Source: Roseibium sp. TrichSKD4
GTDB taxonomy: Bacteria > Pseudomonadota > Alphaproteobacteria > Rhizobiales > Stappiaceae
Length of the DNA stretch: 64,000 nucleotides
Assembly (NCBI RefSeq): GCF_000148725.1
Contig: NZ_GL476315.1
Span: forward strand, 169,947 to 233,946
Direction of reading: 5' to 3'
The notes beneath the pieces are model-generated. The model searched no databases and had not been told where the DNA came from. It worked only from the letters and a program-made list of their open reading frames with translations. This document shows, one piece after another, positions 17,297 to 26,390 of this stretch; position 1 is the stretch's first letter, and each line of letters begins with the position of its first letter. The position numbers and the translations under genes are program-made.

Positions 17297-17887
17297 CTAG
17301 AAAGGATTCCATGTCGGCTTTGGTGTAAATTTCAAATAGCCCATGTTGAGGCCCAGCCTAGCGCCGACACCAGCACGGATCGGGACCAAGATAATGTCAT
17401 GGTTGCTCAGGACGGTCATTCCGACACCGCCGACCAAATAGGCCGATCCATTTACACCAAGAAAGCGATTGTTGATCGCGTCAACTGATGGAAGGTTATA
17501 GACCAGCATCATCACGCGTGCGCCGTCGGCCCCAAAATCGAAGCCGACCGACGGGCCTTGCCAGAACACTTTGTGATTGCCTGCGTTACGCGTGTAGAGT
17601 TCGCCTTCGCCGTATCTTGCGCCTGCGACAAACGCCCCTGCCCCTTCTTCACCCAGAATGTAGCCATTGGGCTGTCCATAGCTGGAAAAGGCTCGTTCGA
17701 CCACGGATGCGAGCCCTCCCGAGACTTTCCCAAAGAACTGATGTCCTGCAGAGACAATCTGATCCTGACTATATTGTTCTGGAGCTGGTCCTGCAGTCTG
17801 GGCACTTGTAGGTCCAGCAAATCCCAAGCTGGCGATGAGCAGACCTGTTGCAAACACCTTGGCAAACGCGGTTTGAAGGGGCTTCAT
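17297..17887 (-). CDS. eipA: EipA/DUF1134-family envelope protein
   Basis: 196 residues from ATG 17887, chosen because GGAGAA lies 8 bases upstream and the protein then opens with a signal peptide (about 1-29, ending TSAQT); the upstream ATG at 17971 lacks this. The mature domain (SAGHQFFGKVSGGLASVVER, YILGEEGAGAFVAGARYGEG, GPSVGFDFGADGARVMMLVY) matches the DUF1134 fold. Brucella EipA is a periplasmic protein needed for envelope integrity and is activated by CtrA, which is encoded 8 kb away here. Function here is by family. Confidence 0.85.
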   Translation of the reverse strand: MKPLQTAFAKVFATGLLIASLGFAGPTSAQTAGPAPEQYSQDQIVSAGHQFFGKVSGGLASVVERAFSSYGQPNGYILGEEGAGAFVAGARYGEGELYTRNAGNHKVFWQGPSVGFDFGADGARVMMLVYNLPSVDAINNRFLGVNGSAYLVGGVGMTVLSNHDIILVPIRAGVGARLGLNMGYLKFTPKPTWNPF

Positions 17888-18000
17888 ATGTGTATTTCTC
17901 CGTTCAAATTCCTTGATGCCGGTGAATTCGGCTCTCGCCCGAACCGGGGCAGTGCTATGATAGTATTTCACTAATTTCCGATTCGCGGGCGTTTCGTCTT

Positions 18001-18507
18001 ATGAAATCCACTTTCCGAATGATGGTATGGGGTGCAAATCGGACAAGGTTGTGGCCGTCTGTGGTGATTGCCGCTTTGGGATTACTGTTTTTAGACAATG
18101 AAGCCAACACCCGGCCAAAACGGTTTATTTCTGACCCCATAACCGGGCTTGCATTGGCAGGCCATGATCCGGTGGCCTATTTTGTGGACGGATATCCAAG
18201 GCGCGGCAGTGACGAATACACCTATCAATGGGGTGGAGCGCTATGGGTGTTTGTCAATCAAGGGAACCGGGAAGCCTTTAAGCTGGCACCCCACGCCTAT
18301 GCACCACTTTATGCAGGGTGTGGCGGATATGCACTTTCGGAAGGCTATGCCACGGCAGGTAATCCGACCACATTTGCATTCATCAACGGTCGTCTCGTTT
18401 TCTTTCATTCCCCCGTCAATCGGTTCCTTTATCTTGTGAACGTTGACCTCATGGCGACGGCCGCGGCAGAAAATGCGCGGAAAACGCGGTGTGAACCACT
18501 GCTTTAA
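18001..18507 (+). CDS. YHS-domain protein
   Basis: 168 residues with a hydrophobic N-terminal segment (about 18-32) that may be a membrane anchor or signal. The YHS domain follows: DPITGLALAGHDPVAYFVDG, YTYQWGGALWVFVNQGNREA and FKLAPHAYAPLYAGCGGYAL. YHS domains occur in metal-related and envelope proteins, and small secreted ones like this have no fixed function. It is divergent from eipA, with a start-to-start gap of 113 bases that must hold both promoters. Confidence 0.75.
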   Translation: MKSTFRMMVWGANRTRLWPSVVIAALGLLFLDNEANTRPKRFISDPITGLALAGHDPVAYFVDGYPRRGSDEYTYQWGGALWVFVNQGNREAFKLAPHAYAPLYAGCGGYALSEGYATAGNPTTFAFINGRLVFFHSPVNRFLYLVNVDLMATAAAENARKTRCEPLL

Positions 18508-18610
18508 AGTCTCGCTGGCTTGGCATAAACAAGCGCTATGTGTATCCAATTGAGAGTGCTTGATCGAATCAAGCCGTGGCTGAAACTCGCAAATTACGTC
18601 GTAGGAAACC

Positions 18611-19255
18611 ATGTCCGAACTTAAAGAGCTGCCGTCCCTGGATCTTTCTGCGTTGGTGGCCAGCCGTGTCTGCCACGATATCATTAGTCCGGTAGGTGCC
18701 ATTACCAACGGTCTTGAGGTGCTGGATGAGGATGGTGCGGAGGACATGCGCGATTTTGCCATGGACCTCATTCGCAAAAGTGCCCGTCAAGCATCTGCGA
18801 AGCTGCAATTTGCGCGGCTTGCATTCGGTGCTGCTGGTTCTGCGGGAGCTGAAATCGACCTTGGTGATGCTCAAGTTGTCGCCACCGGGTTCATGGAAAA
18901 TGAAAAATCGGATCTAGACTGGCAAGTGACGCGGCATTTGATGCCGAAAAACTACGTAAAGTTGCTGCTAAACCTTATCTTGATTGCAAACCAGTGTGTG
19001 CCGCGTGGCGGCACGATCAAGGTTACTATGGAAGGAGAGCCTTCTTCGCCTTCATTTGAGCTTGTCGCAAGCGGCCAAAACCCGCGGATTCCCATTGGTA
19101 TGAAGGAAACGCTTGAGGGGACGGAACCCGAGCGTGTAGATGCTCACTCTGTTCAGCCGATTTACACGTTTTTGCTTGCGAAAGAATGTGGAAGCGCTGT
19201 TGTTATTAACAAAGAAGAAGAACAGGTCAGAATAACTACATCATCTAAAATGTAA
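18611..19255 (+). CDS. chpT: Histidine phosphotransferase ChpT
   Basis: 214 residues. The dimerisation and phosphotransfer helix holds the phospho-accepting histidine at residue 22 in VASRVCHDIISPVGAITNGL, the typical ChpT motif. A degenerate HATPase-like fold follows (MPKNYVKLLLNLILIANQCV, then VPRGGTIKV) that lacks ATP-binding G-boxes, as in Caulobacter ChpT. It passes phosphate from the kinase CckA to CtrA and to CpdR. Its presence in the same window as ctrA, with the chemotaxis operon between them, supports the call. AGGAAACC precedes the start. Confidence 0.93.
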   Translation: MSELKELPSLDLSALVASRVCHDIISPVGAITNGLEVLDEDGAEDMRDFAMDLIRKSARQASAKLQFARLAFGAAGSAGAEIDLGDAQVVATGFMENEKSDLDWQVTRHLMPKNYVKLLLNLILIANQCVPRGGTIKVTMEGEPSSPSFELVASGQNPRIPIGMKETLEGTEPERVDAHSVQPIYTFLLAKECGSAVVINKEEEQVRITTSSKM

Positions 19256-19390
19256 TTTCTGCCGAGAAAACTCTTCTCCTGTTTCAGCGTATCTTAACTG
19301 TTTTGGCTCAGCCTCACTCGTATGGACACCTCGGTCCAGCCGTCCCGACTCGGGGCGCGGTACCAGCATTCAGACGGGTGAGAGCAGGCA

Positions 19391-22165
19391 ATGGACGACC
19401 TTCTCAGGGAATTTATTACTGAGACGAATGAAAGTCTCGATGTTGTAGACGTCGAGCTCGTCAAGTTCGAACAAGAACCAAACAACGCAACTATTCTCGA
19501 TAACATTTTCCGACTTGTTCATACGATCAAGGGAACATGTGGCTTCCTCGGCTTACCACGCCTGGAGGGAATTGCACACGCGGCCGAGACGCTGATGGGC
19601 AAGTTTCGTGACGGGGCTCCCGTTACGCAGGAAGCTGTCTCTCTCATTCTTACCTCTATTGACCAGATCAAGGATATCCTTGGTGAGTTGGAAGAGGCTG
19701 GCGGTGAAGAACCGGCAGGTGATGACAGCGAGTTGATTTCCAAACTTGAGGCGATGTCTGCGAAAGCGGATGCAGCTATGTCCGGTGGTGCACCCGCAGA
19801 AGAAAAGGCCGAAGAAGATTCGGCTTCTGATGCCGATGCGATCAACGTGCCTGACCAGTCTCTTGAGCGCGAGTTGCGTCCAGGCGAAGTTTCGCTTGAC
19901 GAACTTGAGCGCGCCTTCCGTGAAACGGAAATTGAAGTTGAGGTCGCAGAGTCGAACGTTGCTGCAGAAGCTTCGCCTGCGCCGGAACCGGCTCCAGCAC
20001 CTGAGCCCGTAAAGGCTGAGTCAAAACCCGCTCCTGCGGCAAAGAAAGAGCCGGAGAAGAAAGAAGCGGAAAAGAAATCTGGCGGCGGTGGAAGTGTGTC
20101 CAGCCAGAGTATCCGAGTGGCGGTCGATACGCTCGAACATTTGATGACGATGGTGTCGGAGCTTGTGCTAACGCGCAACCAGCTTCTGGAGATTGTTCGT
20201 CGACATGAGGACAGTGAATTCAAGGTCCCGCTGCAGCGCCTTTCCAACGTAACTGCTGAGCTGCAGGAAGGGGTCATGGCGACCCGGATGCAGCCAATTG
20301 GAAATGCGTGGCAGAAGCTTCCACGTATCGTTCGGGATCTTAGTCAGGAACTTGATAAGCCGATCGAGCTGGAAATGATCGGTGCAGACACCGAACTGGA
20401 CCGTCAAGTTCTTGAGATGATCAAGGATCCGCTGACACATATGGTTCGGAATTCGGCTGACCATGGGCTAGAAATGCCTGCGGACCGCCGCACGGCCGGT
20501 AAGCCGGACAAGGGCACAATTACTCTTGCGGCTTACCATGAAGGCGGTCATATCATCATCGAAGTTCGAGATGACGGTAAAGGCATCGACGTTGAGAAGG
20601 TGAAGGAGAAGGCTCTTGACAAGGGTCTGGCGACCGAAGCCGAACTCGACAAGATGTCCGACACACAGATTCAGAAGTTCATCTTCTCTGCGGGGTTCTC
20701 TACAGCCGCAGCCATCACCAGTGTTTCTGGTCGTGGCGTCGGCATGGACGTTGTACGCAACAACATCGAGCTGATTGGTGGTACAGTTGATCTGCGCTCT
20801 GTACAGGGCAAAGGTTCAAGCTTCATCATCAAAATTCCGCTGACATTGGCGATTGTTTCGACCTTGATCGTGGAAGCAGGTGGTGATCGTTTCGCTATTC
20901 CACAGTTGTCCGTTGTTGAATTGGTTCGTGTGCAGTCCAATTCTGAGCACCGCATCGAGCGGATCAAGGACACGCCGGTCCTACGGTTGCGGAACCAGTT
21001 GCTCCCACTTGTTCATCTCTCCTATCTTCTTGGCATTGCCGACGAAGATCATGCTGATGGTGAACTTGATACGGACAACGGCTTCATCGTCGTGATGCAG
21101 GTCGGCAGCCAAACCTTTGGTGTGGTTGTGGACGGTGTCTTCCATACCGAGGAAATCGTGGTCAAACCAATGTCCACGATGCTTCGCAACCTCACGATGT
21201 TCTCTGGGAACACCATTCTTGGTGACGGCTCGGTCATCATGATCGTCGATCCAAATGGTGTTGCAAGCGCGATGGCAAGTCATGCATCGAGCGCTGTGGC
21301 CGAGCAAACTTCAGAAGGTGAAGAGAAGCAGCGCCAAGTAGAAAGCAGCCAGAATGCTATTTCTCTTCTTCTGTTCCGCGCTGGCGCGCCAGAACCGAAG
21401 GCGGTGCCGCTGTCGCTGGTGACGCGTTTGGAAGAGTTTGATGTCTCCAAGATCGAACGCTCCAATGGCCGAGACCTTGTTCAGTACCGTGGTTCACTGA
21501 TGCCATTGGTCTACATCAATGAAGGCGACCAGCATAAAGCCGAGGGGACACAGCCAATGCTTGTCTTCTCTGACTCAGGCCGTTCGATGGGGCTGGTTGT
21601 CGATGAGATTGTCGACATTGTCGAAGATCAGATGAATATCGAGGTCGGATCAGAGCGTGTTGGTGTTCTTGGTTCTGCCATCATCAAAGAGCGTGCAACT
21701 GAAATCATCGACCTTGGCTACTATCTGCCATTGGCCTTTGAAGACTGGTTCATGCGTAAAGAGATGGACATTCAAGCGCTTACAAAGAAAGTTCTGTTTG
21801 TCGACGACTCTTCCTTCTTCCGCAATATGTTAACGCCGGTTCTGAAGGCAGCTGGATATGACGTTACTGTCTGCAGCAGCCCGAAACAGGCTCTGGATCA
21901 TCTCGAAGATGGTATGCGCTTCCACGCAGTGGTGAGTGATATCGAGATGCCTGAGATGAACGGCTTTGAATTCTGCGAAAGCCTGCGGCGTGATCCGCGT
22001 TATCGGGAGATGCCTGTTGTGGCACTCTCTTCGTTGATTACTCCGGCGTCCATCGAGAGAGGTCGTCAAGCAGGTTTTGACGACTATGTGGCGAAATTTG
22101 ACCGACCTGGCCTGATTGCGGCGCTCAAAGAGGTCTTTTCCGGTGAAATGGGAGTTGCAGCATGA
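19391..22165 (+). CDS. cheA: Chemotaxis histidine kinase CheA with C-terminal receiver domain
   Basis: 924 residues. The HPt domain (about 1-105) has the phosphorylated His44 in FRLVHTIKGTCGFLGL. An acidic and Pro/Ala-rich linker (about 105-235) takes the place where a CheY-binding P2 domain would be. The dimerisation helices (about 237-300) and HATPase domain (about 345-485: MVRNSADHGLE, VRDDGKGID, GRGVGMDVV) are followed by two CheW-like domains (about 490-625 and 645-785) and a receiver domain (about 797-915: LFVDDSSFFRNML, VVSDIEMPEMNG). The hybrid form suggests an internal phosphate sink. It overlaps cheW by 4 bases (ATGA). Confidence 0.95.
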   Translation: MDDLLREFITETNESLDVVDVELVKFEQEPNNATILDNIFRLVHTIKGTCGFLGLPRLEGIAHAAETLMGKFRDGAPVTQEAVSLILTSIDQIKDILGELEEAGGEEPAGDDSELISKLEAMSAKADAAMSGGAPAEEKAEEDSASDADAINVPDQSLERELRPGEVSLDELERAFRETEIEVEVAESNVAAEASPAPEPAPAPEPVKAESKPAPAAKKEPEKKEAEKKSGGGGSVSSQSIRVAVDTLEHLMTMVSELVLTRNQLLEIVRRHEDSEFKVPLQRLSNVTAELQEGVMATRMQPIGNAWQKLPRIVRDLSQELDKPIELEMIGADTELDRQVLEMIKDPLTHMVRNSADHGLEMPADRRTAGKPDKGTITLAAYHEGGHIIIEVRDDGKGIDVEKVKEKALDKGLATEAELDKMSDTQIQKFIFSAGFSTAAAITSVSGRGVGMDVVRNNIELIGGTVDLRSVQGKGSSFIIKIPLTLAIVSTLIVEAGGDRFAIPQLSVVELVRVQSNSEHRIERIKDTPVLRLRNQLLPLVHLSYLLGIADEDHADGELDTDNGFIVVMQVGSQTFGVVVDGVFHTEEIVVKPMSTMLRNLTMFSGNTILGDGSVIMIVDPNGVASAMASHASSAVAEQTSEGEEKQRQVESSQNAISLLLFRAGAPEPKAVPLSLVTRLEEFDVSKIERSNGRDLVQYRGSLMPLVYINEGDQHKAEGTQPMLVFSDSGRSMGLVVDEIVDIVEDQMNIEVGSERVGVLGSAIIKERATEIIDLGYYLPLAFEDWFMRKEMDIQALTKKVLFVDDSSFFRNMLTPVLKAAGYDVTVCSSPKQALDHLEDGMRFHAVVSDIEMPEMNGFEFCESLRRDPRYREMPVVALSSLITPASIERGRQAGFDDYVAKFDRPGLIAALKEVFSGEMGVAA

Positions 22166-22638
22166 CCGCAGCAGAAGACAACATTCAAGCAAGCGGTGAC
22201 TCGATCCAGTATGTGACCGTGGTCATCGGCGGACAGTTGTTTGGACTGCCCATTTCTCAGGTCCATGATGTGTTCGTTCCCGATAGTGTGACAAGGGTAC
22301 CTCTTTCGGCCCCGGAAGTGGCTGGTGTCCTGAATTTGCGTGGACGCATTGTGACCGCGATCAACATGCGCCGTCGCCTGCATCTTCCACCATTGGAAGA
22401 CGAGCAGATGATGGCGGTAGGGATTGAGTACAAGAACGAGAGCTATGGCCTCGTCATCGACTCCGTCGGTGAAGTGCTGACTTTGCCGACCGATAATGCT
22501 GAACCAAATCCGACCAACCTTGACAAGCGCTGGGCGGAAATCGCCGGAGGCGTTCACCGTTTGGATGGTCAGCTGATGGTTATTCTGGATGTAGACCGTC
22601 TTCTCGGCTCGATGTTCACCGAGCCGGTGGCAGCATAG
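22162..22638 (+). CDS. cheW: Chemotaxis coupling protein CheW
   Basis: 158 residues, a single CheW domain that links chemoreceptors to CheA. Diagnostic segments are VIGGQLFGLPISQVHDVFVP, the receptor- and CheA-facing VLNLRGRIVTAINMRRRL, and GLVIDSVGEVLTLP. It overlaps the cheA stop by ATGA, which points to translational coupling. cheY follows after 35 bases. Confidence 0.95.
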   Translation: MTAAEDNIQASGDSIQYVTVVIGGQLFGLPISQVHDVFVPDSVTRVPLSAPEVAGVLNLRGRIVTAINMRRRLHLPPLEDEQMMAVGIEYKNESYGLVIDSVGEVLTLPTDNAEPNPTNLDKRWAEIAGGVHRLDGQLMVILDVDRLLGSMFTEPVAA

Positions 22639-22673
22639 TTGTACCTGGGTTGAACAGATCGGAGAAAAACCCA

Positions 22674-23039
22674 ATGAAACAGTGCCTTGTAGTCGATGAC
22701 TCCAGCGTTATCCGTAAGGTTGCCCGCCGTATTCTCGAAGACTTGAACTTCGAGATTACCGAGGCAGAGGATGGCCAACAGGCTCTAGACGAGTGCCGGA
22801 AAAACATGCCGGACGCGATCCTGCTTGACTGGAACATGCCGGTTATGGACGGTCTTGAGTTCTTGACCAGCCTGCGCGGTGAAGACGGTGGTGAGAATCC
22901 AATCGTTGTATTTTGTACGACTGAAAATGATGTTGCGCATATCGCCCGAGCCATTCGGGCCGGTGCAAATGAATACATCATGAAACCCTTCGACCGAGAA
23001 ATTGTCGAAGCCAAGTTTCAGGAAGTCGGCTTGATTTAA
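22674..23039 (+). CDS. cheY: Chemotaxis response regulator CheY
   Basis: 121 residues, a stand-alone receiver domain. Acidic pair Asp8-Asp9 (CLVVDDSSVIR), phospho-acceptor Asp52 (ILLDWNMPVMDG), Thr in FCTTEND, and Lys in YIMKPF are all present. The start at 22674 is preferred over 22650 because GGAG lies about 10 bases upstream and it removes an unrelated 8-residue extension. It would bind the flagellar switch or act as a phosphate sink. Confidence 0.93.
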   Translation: MKQCLVVDDSSVIRKVARRILEDLNFEITEAEDGQQALDECRKNMPDAILLDWNMPVMDGLEFLTSLRGEDGGENPIVVFCTTENDVAHIARAIRAGANEYIMKPFDREIVEAKFQEVGLI

Positions 23040-23058
23040 CCGCACGGCGGAACTTTAG

Positions 23059-24321
23059 ATGGCGATAGCTCAAGAAAAAATAGGATCCGGTGCGCGGCCG
23101 GACGCAGACCCTATTCGGGTGATGGTCGTCGATGACGCTGTCGTCATTCGGGGTTTGTTGAGCCGATGGATTGATGCTGATCCGGCTCTGACTGTTGTTG
23201 GATCGCACCGAAATGGGAAACTCGCGGTCGAGGATATCGAGAAAAGCAATCCCCATGTGGTTGTTCTCGATATCGAAATGCCCGAGATGGACGGCATGAC
23301 GGCCCTACCGCTCATGCTTGCTAAAAAACGCGATCTCGTGGTGATTATGGCATCCACGCTGACACGGCGAAATGCTGAGGTCAGCTTGAAGGCCCTATCA
23401 CTCGGGGCCGCGGATTACGTTCCCAAACCGGAATCAACCTCGGAGGTCACGACATCTGTCGACTTCCGGCGTGAGTTGATTGAAAAGGTGAAGGTACTCG
23501 GGCAGCAAGCCTTGCGCGCCCGCGCTCCTGCTGCGCCGCCAAAGGTGATGCGGGCGCAAACCACCAAGCCAACACCGACAGCTTCGGCAGCAACAAGCCC
23601 TGTTTCCGCTGCACAATCGGCTCCCAAGCCGATCAATACGCGGGACGCGTTTCGTGCGAGACCGACACCCGCCGCAGCTGCTGCGCCTGCTCTGGAAACG
23701 GATGTCAAGTATCAATTCAAGCCTTACTCGGCTTCAAAGCCCCGGATATTGGCAATTGGCTCTTCGACCGGTGGACCGCAAGCATTGCAGCAGGTCATCC
23801 GTTCTGTCGGCACAGCCATGAGTGATATCCCGGTGGTTGTGACACAACATATGCCGCCGACTTTTACGTCGATTCTTGCTGAGCATCTCGGTAAGGCCGC
23901 CATGCGACCTTCAAAAGAAGGTGAAGATGGCGAGCATCTGAAGCCAGGGCATATTTATGTTGCGCCTGGGGGCAAGCATATGATCCTGGAAAAGGACGGG
24001 GCCGGGGGGGTTATCCGGTTAAATGACGGACCGCCGGTAAATTTCTGTAAGCCTGCAGTCGACCCGCTCTTTGAGAGCGTGGCGAATGTTTACGGGTCCG
24101 CGACGCTAGGTCTTATTCTTACGGGAATGGGGCAAGATGGCGCCGAGGGCGTTCGACGGATTTCCGCAGCAGGCGGAAGCGTTGTTACACAAGATGAGGC
24201 CACCAGTGTTGTTTGGGGAATGCCCGGCGCAGCCGCACATACAAATATGTGCAGTGATGTTCTGCCGCTTGGTGAAATTGGCCCCAAAGTCGCACGCGTC
24301 ATTAAAGGGATGTCCCGATGA
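23059..24321 (+). CDS. cheB: Protein-glutamate methylesterase/deamidase CheB
   Basis: 420 residues. The N-terminal receiver (about 14-125; VVDDAVVIRGLLSRW, VVLDIEMPEMDGMTALP) is joined by an unusually long Ala/Pro/Thr-rich linker (about 150-225) to the methylesterase domain. That domain holds the catalytic Ser in AIGSSTGGPQALQ, His in TQHMPPTFTSILAEHL and Asp in LTGMGQDGAEGV. It removes methyl groups from chemoreceptors once phosphorylated by CheA. The linker is longer than in E. coli CheB. Its stop overlaps the cheR start by ATGA. Confidence 0.95.
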   Translation: MAIAQEKIGSGARPDADPIRVMVVDDAVVIRGLLSRWIDADPALTVVGSHRNGKLAVEDIEKSNPHVVVLDIEMPEMDGMTALPLMLAKKRDLVVIMASTLTRRNAEVSLKALSLGAADYVPKPESTSEVTTSVDFRRELIEKVKVLGQQALRARAPAAPPKVMRAQTTKPTPTASAATSPVSAAQSAPKPINTRDAFRARPTPAAAAAPALETDVKYQFKPYSASKPRILAIGSSTGGPQALQQVIRSVGTAMSDIPVVVTQHMPPTFTSILAEHLGKAAMRPSKEGEDGEHLKPGHIYVAPGGKHMILEKDGAGGVIRLNDGPPVNFCKPAVDPLFESVANVYGSATLGLILTGMGQDGAEGVRRISAAGGSVVTQDEATSVVWGMPGAAAHTNMCSDVLPLGEIGPKVARVIKGMSR

Positions 24322-25190
24322 CTCCGATTGAATTCGATTTTCTAAAAAAGTTCCTGAAGGACCGCTCTGGCCTCGTATTGAGCGACGATAAACAATATCT
24401 GGTCGAGAGCAGGCTCCTTCCAATTGCCAACAACTCCGGTTTGGAGACCTTGAGCAAGCTTGTGCAAGAGTTGCAACGGCCGGGAAGTCGGAAGCTGCAG
24501 GAAGATGTCGTCGAAGCGATGACGACTAATGAATCCTTCTTTTTCCGTGACAAAACGCCGTTTGATAACTTCAAAGAGATCATGATGCCGCATATGCTTG
24601 AGGCGCGTGGTTCAAGCAGATCGGTGAAGATTTGGTGTGCGGCGGCCTCCACTGGGCAGGAGCCATATTCCCTGGCAATTTGCCTAAAGGAGATGGGGCC
24701 GAAACTGGCTGGCTGGCGCACGCGTATCGTAGGAACGGATCTTTCTGCAGAAGTGTTGGAGAAGGCTAAGGCTGGTCTTTACAGCCAGTTTGAAGTGCAG
24801 CGCGGCCTGCCAATCCAGCTATTGCTGAAGTACTTCGAACAAAAGGGTGACCTTTGGCAAATTGATGCTGGCATCAAGGCGATGGTTGAGCTGAGTAAAC
24901 TCAATCTTCTAGAGAATTTCTCCCATATGGGTGAGTTCGACATCATCTTCTGCCGTAACGTTCTGATTTATTTTGATCAGGCAACCAAATCCGAGATTCT
25001 CGGCCGGCTGGCTAAGCTGATGCCAGAGGACGGTTACCTGGTGCTTGGAGCTGCGGAAACTGTTGTCGGTTTGACCGATGCGTTCAAACCGGTGTCTGGC
25101 AAACGTGGTTTGTTCCAACGGAATTCTACAGCCGGTGTTTCCGCAGCGCGTACTCGTCCGCTTGCAGCAGGTCTTGCCGGTCGCGTTTAA
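24318..25190 (+). CDS. cheR: Chemoreceptor methyltransferase CheR
   Basis: 290 residues. The N-terminal helical CheR domain includes TTNESFFFRDKTPFDNF. The SAM-binding domain has IWCAAASTGQEPYSLAICL and the later FDIIFCRNVLIYFDQATK, ending in YLVLGAAETVVGL. It methylates receptor glutamates opposite to CheB. It is the last gene of the cheAWYBR operon, and a hairpin with a T-run lies 29 bases after the stop. Confidence 0.95.
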   Translation: MTPIEFDFLKKFLKDRSGLVLSDDKQYLVESRLLPIANNSGLETLSKLVQELQRPGSRKLQEDVVEAMTTNESFFFRDKTPFDNFKEIMMPHMLEARGSSRSVKIWCAAASTGQEPYSLAICLKEMGPKLAGWRTRIVGTDLSAEVLEKAKAGLYSQFEVQRGLPIQLLLKYFEQKGDLWQIDAGIKAMVELSKLNLLENFSHMGEFDIIFCRNVLIYFDQATKSEILGRLAKLMPEDGYLVLGAAETVVGLTDAFKPVSGKRGLFQRNSTAGVSAARTRPLAAGLAGRV

Positions 25191-25218
25191 GCAATCTGGC
25201 TTTTGAAATAATGAAAAG

Positions 25219-25243
25219 GCGGTCGTTAAACGATCGCTTTTCT
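25219..25243 (+). terminator. Terminator of the che operon
   Basis: GCGGTCG (25219-25225) and CGATCGC (25231-25237) form a 7-bp stem (one G-U pair) with loop TTAAA, followed by TTTTCTT. It lies directly after cheR. Confidence 0.75.
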
Positions 25244-25471
25244 TATTGCCAGAATCTTAGACATGTTAAGTAGCGTGTTGAGTGCCGCATTGTCTGTAGC
25301 TATACGATGGGCAGTCGAGGCAAAGGTGGCAGATATCGATCCATGATGATGGCGCGAAAGCCGTGGTGCCTTGTGGAACAATCCGACATGGTCAGACTGT
25401 TCGGTTACACCATTAAGCCGCTTCGGCGTTAATCGTGTTTTGCATCCGCCATAAGCCTAATTCATCGCCGG

Positions 25472-25587
25472 TTGTCCGCCGGGCGCGTCTGCGCTATAAG
25501 GGAATTCACGTACTGGTGTGTTTCGATCGGGTAATCGTACTATCGGTGGGTTGAGCGGCTACGACACATGTTGTGGCCGCTTTTTTA
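25472..25587 (+). ncRNA. Candidate small RNA between cheR and ctrA
   Basis: TTGTCC (25472-25477), a 17-base spacer and TATAAG (25495-25500) make a good sigma-70 promoter. About 50 bases after the expected start (about 25507) an intrinsic terminator appears: AGCGGC (25554-25559) pairs with GCCGCT (25576-25581), with an inner CACA/TGTG pairing, followed by six T residues (25581-25586). No reading frame fits between them, and the che operon already has its own terminator. The result would be an RNA of about 80 nt convergent with ctrA. Not a family I recognise. Confidence 0.45.
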
Positions 25588-25600
25588 TTTCATGAAACGG

Positions 25601-25627
25601 AAAAAGCCCCCGAAATTCGGAGGCTCT
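25601..25627 (-). terminator. Terminator of ctrA
   Basis: On the minus strand, GCCTCCGAA and TTCGGGGGC (one mismatch) form a stem followed by TTTTT, about 32 bases after the ctrA stop. Confidence 0.8.
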
Positions 25628-25658
25628 TTGATTTTTTGATATGCCGATAGGGCGCTTA

Positions 25659-26351
25659 TTAAGCGGCTTGCTCGACTTCCGGCTCGCGAAGAACGTAACC
25701 ACGACCCCAAACGGTTTCGATGTAGTTCTTGCCTGAGGCTGCAGAGGCAAGCTTTTTACGTAGCTTACAAATGAAGACGTCGATGATCTTCAGCTCCGGC
25801 TCGTCCATACCGCCATACAGATGGTTCAGGAACATCTCTTTCGTCAGGGTTGTGCCCTTACGGAGTGAGAGAAGCTCCAGCATCTGGTATTCTTTACCTG
25901 TCAGGTGAACGCGCTGACCGGAAACCTCAACTGTTTTGGTGTCGAGGTTGACCTTCAGGTCGCCGGTTACGATCACTGACTGGGCATGACCCTTGGAGCG
26001 GCGAACAATTGCGTGAATGCGCGCTACCAGCTCATCCTTATGGAAGGGCTTGGTCATGTAGTCGTCGGCACCAAAGCCGAGACCGCGAACCTTATCTTCG
26101 ATACCTGCGTTACCGGAAAGGATAAGGATCGGTGTCTTAACCTTTGAAACGCGAAGTGTGCGCAGAACCTCATAACCGGACATGTCCGGAAGATTGAGAT
26201 CCAGCATAATAATGTCGTAATCGTACAGTTTGCCGAGGTCGATACCTTCCTCGCCAAGATCTGTCGTGTAGACGTTGAAGTTCTCGGACTTGAGCATAAG
26301 CTCAATGCTCTGCGCTGTGGCGCTGTCATCCTCAATCAACAATACACGCAT
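25659..26351 (-). CDS. ctrA: Cell-cycle master response regulator CtrA
   Basis: 230 residues from ATG 26351 (AGGGGAT upstream); the ATG at 26390 adds 13 unrelated residues. The receiver domain has the phospho-acceptor at Asp51 ([20 protein letters not shown]), as in Caulobacter. The OmpR-type winged helix follows ([36 protein letters not shown]). The C-terminus ends in Ala-Ala, the form recognised by ClpXP for cell-cycle degradation of CtrA. It is phosphorylated through CckA and ChpT, and chpT lies 6 kb away. The upstream region has six GANTC sites. Confidence 0.97.
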   Translation of the reverse strand: MRVLLIEDDSATAQSIELMLKSENFNVYTTDLGEEGIDLGKLYDYDIIMLDLNLPDMSGYEVLRTLRVSKVKTPILILSGNAGIEDKVRGLGFGADDYMTKPFHKDELVARIHAIVRRSKGHAQSVIVTGDLKVNLDTKTVEVSGQRVHLTGKEYQMLELLSLRKGTTLTKEMFLNHLYGGMDEPELKIIDVFICKLRKKLASAASGKNYIETVWGRGYVLREPEVEQAA

Positions 26352-26390
26352 GCCAATCCCCTTATGATGCCTATCCTGGGCAAGTCGCAA

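Noticed and set aside
19519-20277. Minus-strand frame of 252 codons, very Ser-rich, inside cheA
   Set aside because: The Ser-rich content is simply the antisense of the Glu/Ala/Pro-rich cheA linker.
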